Assembly (NCBI GenBank): GCA_903918595.1
Contig: CAIXFB010000178.1
Span: forward strand, 1-9,439
DNA: 9,439 nt
Origin: an uncultured Actinomycetes bacterium
GTDB lineage: Bacteria > Actinomycetota > Actinomycetes > S36-B12
Direction of reading: 5' to 3'
Each line of letters begins with the position of its first letter. Positions within the stretch are counted from its first letter, which is position 1. The position numbers and the translations under genes were made by a program. Of the stretch, positions 4,498 through 9,439 are shown piece by piece. The notes under the pieces were generated by a model. The model was not told the origin of the DNA, did no database searches, and worked only from the letters and a program-made list of their open reading frames with translations.

Positions 4498-5425
4498 GGG
4501 AATTCACCTGTTCATTCATCTCGAGCTGAGCGCGACCTTGTCTCATCCACGAGAAGATGACAAGCACAGCAGCCGAAACCGCCATAGCGATAACCCACAA
4601 ATAAACATAGATATCGATGGATGCACCGATGGGCGGACTGTTGGGCAAGTAGGAGCGCAGCAATGGCAGCGCAAACAGCAAACCTGCTGTCCACGGAAGC
4701 AGCGCCACTTCCATTTTGCGCCGATTCGTGGTGACCAAAATTCCTACGAACAATGACAATGCGGCAAGAATCAGTCCGAGTGAAATCATCAAGACTGCAA
4801 AGACTTGGGTGGAAAAGGCCCTCTGGAAATTGGCTCCGAGGATCGCCCCATCACTGATGGTGTCAGGGAGAATTAACTCAGTGTCCCACCCGTTTACGCC
4901 GCCAGTTGCCGTCGTTTTAAAAGTCACTCCACCCTGCGAGAGGAATGTGCCATCGGATTGGCGCTCGTAGGTATCAATGACGAGCGCTACAACGGCGTCA
5001 TGTGAATCGAATGGATATGTGGCAACTTCACCATTAGTGCCGACGAGCGCTTCCGCTCGGCCAAGCAACGTGCCCGCAGGAAACTTGAACTCTTGGGAAC
5101 CATCAGGGCTTGAAATTGTGACGCGGACGTTCTTCGCCAACCGGCCATCCGAGTTCAACACAGAGGAGTCTTCGGCATCGAAGACGAGCCGCAGGGTCGC
5201 GTTATTGCCCAGGGCATCCATCGCCAGTGGCTCGACAGACACACTGAGTTCAGCTGATTGAGTCGCGGTGCTGCCACCCGTAACCTTGATGCCTCCCTCA
5301 GCGTTATAGAACCGAGCGACGAGCACGTAGGCGAGCACAATGAGAGCAAGGACGAGGCCCAAGGCGATCCAGCCCCGAGTGGAAAGGCTCCTCGGCACAG
5401 GAGCAAGAGGTGAGGGTGTACTCAT
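4487..5425 (-). CDS. DUF4436-like membrane protein
   Basis: This 312-residue membrane protein has unknown function. One N-terminal helix (about residues 18-38, WIALGLVLALIVLAYVLVARF) is followed by an extracytoplasmic domain of about 165 residues rich in beta-strand patterns (ELSVSVEPLAMD, ATLRLVFDAED, VRVTISSPDG). Three C-terminal helices follow (about 210-231, 238-254 and 272-294). The short segment ALPLLRSYLPNSPPIGASIDIYVYLW between the last two helices resembles actinobacterial DUF4436 proteins, as I recall the family. The ATG at 5425 is preferred to the GTG at 5428 because GAGGAG (5431-5436) is 5 bases away. It starts 28 bases after the M23 peptidase stop and overlaps smpB by 11 bases, so all three are probably on one transcript. 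A cell-envelope role is suggested by topology and neighbours only. Confidence 0.8.
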   Translation of the reverse strand: MSTPSPLAPVPRSLSTRGWIALGLVLALIVLAYVLVARFYNAEGGIKVTGGSTATQSAELSVSVEPLAMDALGNNATLRLVFDAEDSSVLNSDGRLAKNVRVTISSPDGSQEFKFPAGTLLGRAEALVGTNGEVATYPFDSHDAVVALVIDTYERQSDGTFLSQGGVTFKTTATGGVNGWDTELILPDTISDGAILGANFQRAFSTQVFAVLMISLGLILAALSLFVGILVTTNRRKMEVALLPWTAGLLFALPLLRSYLPNSPPIGASIDIYVYLWVIAMAVSAAVLVIFSWMRQGRAQLEMNEQVNSRAS

Positions 5426-5430
5426 CACTT

Positions 5431-5436
5431 CTCCTC
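5431..5436 (-). promoter_or_regulatory. Ribosome binding site fixing the DUF4436-like gene start
   Basis: GAGGAG on the minus strand is 5 bases from the ATG at 5425 but only 2 bases from the alternative GTG at 5428. This spacing decides for the ATG. The site lies in the 28-base gap after the M23 peptidase stop codon. Confidence 0.75.
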
Positions 5437-5453
5437 AGGTAGCCGTTTATATG

Positions 5454-6785
5454 TCAGCAGTTCACCGGTGTTCGGGAACCGCCGAACCAGCCCAGTGGAT
5501 CATAGGCGCTTCCATTTATTCGGGTCTCAAAATGTAGATGCGGGCCGGTGGACCATCCGGTGGATCCGATCCCGCCCACCGATTGACCTTTATCGACTTG
5601 CCGGCCAACCTGAACAGCAACCGAGGACAAATGAGCGTAAAAAGTGGTGAGGCCATCACCATGGGCGATCAGAACGGCATTTCCGTACGCACCGCCGCTG
5701 GTGATATCTGCGACGGTTCCAGACGCCGCCGCCAGTACGGGCGTGCCTGAAGGGGCTGCAACATCGACACCGGTGTGACACGAGGCGTACCCGAATACCG
5801 GGTGCGTTCGTGGCCCTACCCGAGCTGAGATCGAACCAGAATCAACCGGCCACCGCAGGCTGCCGGTGGGGGCGATGGCATTGCCGGCTGCTGCTGCGGC
5901 AGCGCGTCTGCGGGCTTCTTCGCGCGCAGCTTTGGCTGCAGCTTGTGCCAATCGTTCTTGCTCCTGTTCCAATTCGATGAGCCGCGACATGATTTTGGAT
6001 TTGTGCACACGGGCTGCTGCGAGTGCTGCGCTTCGTTTTTTTGCCAGACTGCTCAACCGCTGCTGTTGGGTTTTCGCTCGCGCCTCCGCTTGACTCGCGC
6101 GCACACTCGCGCGCTCAGCTGATTTTTGTGCGGCTGCTGCGTCGAGACGAAGAGTCTCTAGGCGAACACCCTGAAGCACCAATTCACCTTTGGTCGCAAG
6201 CAACGCACGCTCCATGCCAGCTTGTGTTCGAGAGATTGTGTCGACCGATGCCAACCGAGTTGCGAAGTCACCCGGATCGGATGCGCTCAGGACTACTTCG
6301 ATTTCAGTAAAAGGACCCTGTTGGTACACGGCCCGGATCATGGAGTCCATCTGCGCGGAGACGTTGGCAACTTCACCTTCAACCACAGTGCGCTGGCGAA
6401 TGGCAATCGCATAGGCGCTCTTTGTGCGGGTGTGGGTGGCCTCGGCCGCTGCTGCATCCGCACGTGCGAGCCGTGCGGCTCGCACTGCTTCACGTTGCAC
6501 GCTGCGGGCTTGATCAAGACGTGCTGACACGCGTTCAAATCGACGCATGGACTTACGGACGACCGCGCCGGCCGCGTCGAGGGCCTCGCCCGTAGCTGCG
6601 ACTTTTTTGGTCACCGCAGCCTTGTCTTTGCGGATCTCATCAAGGTTTGCCGAGTGGACAGTTGTAGAGGTGACCACACTCATTCCCATGCTCATGCCCA
6701 GAGTGCCCAGTAACACCGCGCATGAGGTCAGAATCGCGCCTGCACCCAGCGCGGGCATGCGGCGGCTGACGCGGGAGGGGACCAC
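5454..6785 (-). CDS. Secreted coiled-coil M23 peptidoglycan endopeptidase (EnvC/PcsB-like context)
   Basis: This 443-residue exported protein probably cleaves peptidoglycan cross-links during division. An N-terminal signal or anchor segment covers about residues 12-37. Two long Ala/Arg/Glu-rich coiled coils follow (about 48-130 and 185-292), separated by YQQGPFTEIEVVLSASDPGDFATRL. The C-terminal M23 (LytM) domain starts near 305. Its metal and catalytic residues are all present: His337 and Asp341 (CHTGVD), His385 (FYAHL), and His416 and His418 (GPHLHFE). It is therefore predicted active, unlike E. coli EnvC, whose LytM domain is degenerate. It follows ftsX by 63 bases. Coiled-coil hydrolases or activators encoded beside ftsEX are known to be switched on through the FtsX extracellular loop. 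The GTG at 6785 has a weak ribosome binding site. An ATG nine codons later would also leave the signal segment intact. Confidence 0.9.
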   Translation of the reverse strand: MVPSRVSRRMPALGAGAILTSCAVLLGTLGMSMGMSVVTSTTVHSANLDEIRKDKAAVTKKVAATGEALDAAGAVVRKSMRRFERVSARLDQARSVQREAVRAARLARADAAAAEATHTRTKSAYAIAIRQRTVVEGEVANVSAQMDSMIRAVYQQGPFTEIEVVLSASDPGDFATRLASVDTISRTQAGMERALLATKGELVLQGVRLETLRLDAAAAQKSAERASVRASQAEARAKTQQQRLSSLAKKRSAALAAARVHKSKIMSRLIELEQEQERLAQAAAKAAREEARRRAAAAAAGNAIAPTGSLRWPVDSGSISARVGPRTHPVFGYASCHTGVDVAAPSGTPVLAAASGTVADITSGGAYGNAVLIAHGDGLTTFYAHLSSVAVQVGRQVDKGQSVGGIGSTGWSTGPHLHFETRINGSAYDPLGWFGGSRTPVNC

Positions 6786-6848
6786 CTGCTCAGATTAACC
6801 CCATAAGTCACACCTGCCCCACAGGTCACAGGGCGGTTCGGGCTGAAA

Positions 6849-7757
6849 TTAGACGCGTAAGTACTTGCGCAGGGTCAAGAACGCTGCGATACCGGCCAGG
6901 GCCACACCCGTCAGCAACAAGATGGGAGCGATCCCGATGACAGCGTCCCAGCCAACAAAGGCGGTGAACTGGAAGGACGGGGCCAAGATTCCGTCGATCA
7001 CGACCACCTTGGTGAGCACCAACCCACCAATGGCAATGAGCGCACCGAGGCCGGCAGCAATTGCGGCCTCGAGCAGGAACGGGAGTTGAATATAGAAATT
7101 CGACGCTCCCACCAAGCGCATGATGCTCGTTTCTCGACGACGACTAAACGCCGCAACACGCATCGTGTTCACGATCAGCAGGACCGTCACCACCAGCATC
7201 GTGAGCGCGATGATCAGCGCGATCAGCTGCAGGCCACCAAGTAATCGGAAGAACTTATCGAGAATCTGCCGCTGGTCATTGACCTGCTCAACTCCTGGTC
7301 TGCCCGCAAAAGCTGAAGCAACAACTTCATACTGCGTGGGATCAGACAACTTCACCCGGAAGGACTCTGGCAGAGCGTTCTCCGTGACGTTGTCGACGAT
7401 CGGTGAATTTGCAAACTGCTCGGTGAAGCGCGTATACGCCTCAGCCTTTGACTCGTAGTAGATCTCCGAGACCAGTGGACGCAGCGATTCAAGGTCGGCC
7501 TCAATCTGGTCGCGCTGGGCCGTCGTGACTTCGCCTCCAGAACACGATGCGGTGTCACTGCCTTTGCTGCATAAGAAGATGGAGACCTCGACCTTGTCGT
7601 ACCAAAAATCTTGCATCGTTGAGACCTGCGAACGCACGAGCAGACTCACACCGAAAAGACCGAGCGAGACAGCCACAGTGATGATCACAGCAAGGGTCAT
7701 CGTGAGATTTCTGCGAAGGCCGTTGCCGACCTCTCCCATCACGAAGTTGGCGCGCAT
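6849..7757 (-). CDS. ftsX: Cell-division protein FtsX
   Basis: FtsX is the membrane subunit of the FtsEX complex, which couples cytoplasmic ATP hydrolysis to peptidoglycan hydrolases outside the cell. The 302 residues match family length. The N-terminus (NFVMGEVGNGLRRNLTMTLAVIITVAVSLGLFG) has a first helix near 19-41. An extracellular loop of about 125 residues (about 43-168) contains YYESKAEAYTRFTEQF and ALPESFRVKLSDP, typical of actinobacterial FtsX. Three more helices follow (about 173-195, 227-250 and 265-293), with TMRVAAFSRRRETSIMRLVGASNFYIQLPFLLEA between the second and third. The loop has two Cys residues (CSKGSDTASC) that may form a disulfide. Its ATG overlaps the ftsE stop by one base (TGATG), so translation is coupled. 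Confidence 0.97.
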   Translation of the reverse strand: MRANFVMGEVGNGLRRNLTMTLAVIITVAVSLGLFGVSLLVRSQVSTMQDFWYDKVEVSIFLCSKGSDTASCSGGEVTTAQRDQIEADLESLRPLVSEIYYESKAEAYTRFTEQFANSPIVDNVTENALPESFRVKLSDPTQYEVVASAFAGRPGVEQVNDQRQILDKFFRLLGGLQLIALIIALTMLVVTVLLIVNTMRVAAFSRRRETSIMRLVGASNFYIQLPFLLEAAIAAGLGALIAIGGLVLTKVVVIDGILAPSFQFTAFVGWDAVIGIAPILLLTGVALAGIAAFLTLRKYLRV

Positions 7758-8446
7758 CAGCGGGCGTATCCGTATACGCCGCGATCCTGGTCGCGAACAA
7801 TGTGACCACCCTCAAGTTCCACCACGCGACGACGCATCTGGTCAACGATGGCTGCATCGTGAGTGGACATCAACACAGTGGTGCCTAAGCGATTGATCCG
7901 ATCGAGCAGTTTCATGATGCCCACTGAGGTGCCGGGGTCGAGGTTTCCGGTGGGTTCATCAGCGATCAGCAGGAGCGGGCGGTTCACGAAGGCTCGCGCG
8001 ATGGCCACGCGCTGCTGCTCTCCACCGGAAAGCTCATCAGGGCGGCGGCCTTCCTTGCCAGCCAGGCCCACCACCTCGAGCACCTCCGGCACGACCTTCT
8101 TGATATGCGAGGACGGTTTGCCGATGACTTCGAGGGCAAAAGCCACGTTCTCAAAAACAGTCTTATTCGGCAGCAAGCGGAAATCCTGGAACACCGTGCC
8201 GATTTGACGCCGAAGCGCTGGGATTTTCCAGTTCGAGAGCCGACCCAGTTCCTTACCCAGAACCCACACCTGACCATTCGAGGTGTTCTCTTCGCGGAGG
8301 ATCAATCGCAGGAGAGTGGATTTGCCTGAACCAGAGGGGCCCACGAGGAATACGAACTCTCCGCGCTCAATTTCGAGGGAGACATCGTCAAGAGCAGGGC
8401 GAGTCTGGCTCGCATACAACTTGGTGACGTGCTCGAACAGGATCAC
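7757..8446 (-). CDS. ftsE: Cell-division ATP-binding protein FtsE
   Basis: FtsE is the ABC ATPase that pairs with FtsX at the division site. The 229 residues carry every ABC element: Walker A GPSGSGKST (36-44), Q-loop Gln87 (VFQDFRLLPNKTVFENVAF), signature LSGGEQQRVAIARA (139-152), Walker B LLLIADEP with Glu164, the D-loop (GNLD) and the switch His196 (STHD). The start MILFEHVTKLY is standard, with a GTG codon at 8446. The ribosome binding site is weak. The gap from prfB is 36 bases and contains a small CCCCG/CGGGG hairpin without a T-tract, so read-through from prfB is likely. Confidence 0.97.
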   Translation of the reverse strand: MILFEHVTKLYASQTRPALDDVSLEIERGEFVFLVGPSGSGKSTLLRLILREENTSNGQVWVLGKELGRLSNWKIPALRRQIGTVFQDFRLLPNKTVFENVAFALEVIGKPSSHIKKVVPEVLEVVGLAGKEGRRPDELSGGEQQRVAIARAFVNRPLLLIADEPTGNLDPGTSVGIMKLLDRINRLGTTVLMSTHDAAIVDQMRRRVVELEGGHIVRDQDRGVYGYAR

Positions 8447-8482
8447 CGGTTCAGTGTAAGCCGACCCCCGGAGCGGGGACGC

Positions 8483-9439
8483 CTAGGACGCGGCCGAGCT
8501 CTTGCGCCAGCGGATTCCCGATTGCACAAACTCGTCAATTTCCCCATCAAGCACTGCAGCCGTGTTACCTGTTTCCTCCTCAAATCGGAGGTCCTTGACC
8601 ATTTGGTAGGGGTGCAGAACGTACGAACGCATCTGATTTCCCCACGAGCCGGTGGTGTCACCCTTGAGCGCGTCAATTTTTGCCCGCTCCTCTTGGCGGC
8701 GTCGTTCGAGTAACTTCGCCTGCAAAACGGCCATGGCTGTTGCGCGGTTCTGCAATTGCGAACGCTCGTTCTGACATGAGACAACGATGTTGGACGGAAT
8801 GTGGGTGATGCGCACCGCAGAGTCGGTGGTGTTCACGCCCTGACCACCGGGGCCACTCGAGCGATACACGTCAATGCGCAGTTCATCTTCGGGAATGTCG
8901 ATGTGGTCGGTTTGCTCCACCACTGGAATCACTTCAACGGCTGCAAAAGATGTTTGACGACGCCCCTGGTTGTCGAACGGTGAAATGCGAACCAGGCGGT
9001 GCGTGCCCTGCTCGACGGACAAAGTGCCGTAAGCGTATGGCGCCTTCACTGCAAAGGTCGCTGACTTGATGCCGGCCTCTTCCGCGTAAGAAGTTTCATA
9101 GACCTCGAATGGCCAGCCGTGCCGCTCGCAGTAGCGCGTATACATCCGCAGCAGCATTGCGGCCCAGTCAGCTGCGTCGACTCCCCCAGCCTCTGAGCGA
9201 ATCGTGATGAGCGCCTCGCGCGAGTCATATTCACCGGATAGCAAGGTGCGGATTTCGAGTTCAGATACGGCCTTTTCGACGTCGCCGAGTTCCTTGATGG
9301 CATCGGCTAGGGCAGCCTCATCGCCCTCGTCCTCAGCGAGTTCGAAGAGCACAGGCAGATCACCAACCCGGCTCTTGATCGCCTCGAACTTACGGATCTC
9401 GCCCTGCAGAAAGGACAACTTCGAGGTGACCCGTTGGGC
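8483..9439 (-). CDS. prfB: Peptide chain release factor 2 (5' end outside window)
   Basis: RF2 reads UGA and UAA stop codons and triggers peptide release. The 318 visible residues run in one open frame to the window edge; RF2 is normally about 365-370 residues, so roughly 50 are missing. The anticodon-like tripeptide SPF is present (HRLVRISPFDNQGRRQTSF, near visible residues 147-165), which marks RF2, since RF1 has PxT. The catalytic GGQ is in SSGPGGQGVNTTDSAVRITH. The TTG at 9418 is an internal leucine and not a start, because the upstream in-frame residues (AQRVTSK) continue the coiled N-terminal domain. Whether a programmed UGA frameshift exists cannot be seen, since it would lie upstream. 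prfB-ftsE-ftsX is a standard actinobacterial order. Confidence 0.97.
   Translation of the reverse strand, partial: AQRVTSKLSFLQGEIRKFEAIKSRVGDLPVLFELAEDEGDEAALADAIKELGDVEKAVSELEIRTLLSGEYDSREALITIRSEAGGVDAADWAAMLLRMYTRYCERHGWPFEVYETSYAEEAGIKSATFAVKAPYAYGTLSVEQGTHRLVRISPFDNQGRRQTSFAAVEVIPVVEQTDHIDIPEDELRIDVYRSSGPGGQGVNTTDSAVRITHIPSNIVVSCQNERSQLQNRATAMAVLQAKLLERRRQEERAKIDALKGDTTGSWGNQMRSYVLHPYQMVKDLRFEEETGNTAAVLDGEIDEFVQSGIRWRKSSAAS

Noticed and set aside
5816..6414. Plus-strand Ala/Arg/Ser-rich open frames
   Set aside because: They are mirror translations of the Ala-rich coiled-coil region of the minus-strand M23 peptidase.

Overview
The window looks like part of an actinobacterial chromosome. 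The evidence is moderately high GC, the order prfB-ftsE-ftsX-M23 peptidase-smpB-ssrA (well known from Actinomycetota), a DUF4436-type membrane protein, and a tmRNA tag ending in YALAA. The genus cannot be read from the sequence; a small aquatic actinobacterium would fit but is a guess.

Right half (4021-9439, minus strand): a compact, mostly housekeeping cluster. Transcription runs from prfB (release factor 2, 5' end outside the window) through ftsE and ftsX (divisome ABC transporter, one-base TGATG overlap), a secreted coiled-coil M23 endopeptidase that FtsEX probably controls, a four-helix DUF4436 membrane protein, and smpB. The DUF4436 gene overlaps smpB by 11 bases.

Middle (2155-4011): smpB and its RNA partner ssrA (tmRNA, 2155-2520, minus strand) are separated by three plus-strand genes. 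These are a HigB/Gp49-like toxin, an XRE-family antitoxin and a GNAT acetyltransferase. The toxin promoter region carries overlapping palindromes that look like an autoregulatory operator. The acetyltransferase runs tail to tail into smpB with 9 bases between stop codons.

Left part (1-2154): the accessory side of ssrA. Downstream of the tmRNA gene are three more pieces of its 3' end (about 511-529, 1954-1970 and 2066-2074), all in the same orientation as ssrA. Like the real gene end, each is followed at once by a strong hairpin on the minus strand. The simplest reading is successive site-specific integrations at the ssrA 3' end, each displacing a 3' fragment together with its terminator. The outer two fragments bracket one gene with its own terminator, encoding a secreted cysteine- and tryptophan-rich protein with a DUF1566/Lcl-like C-terminal domain. 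At the left edge is the C-terminus of a plus-strand surface or secreted protein, which ends just before the outermost hairpin and fragment. No integrase gene is visible.

Most worth following up: the array of ssrA 3' fragments with terminators and its single-gene cassette, the toxin-antitoxin pair lying between the two trans-translation genes, and the inverted repeats around the acetyltransferase start.
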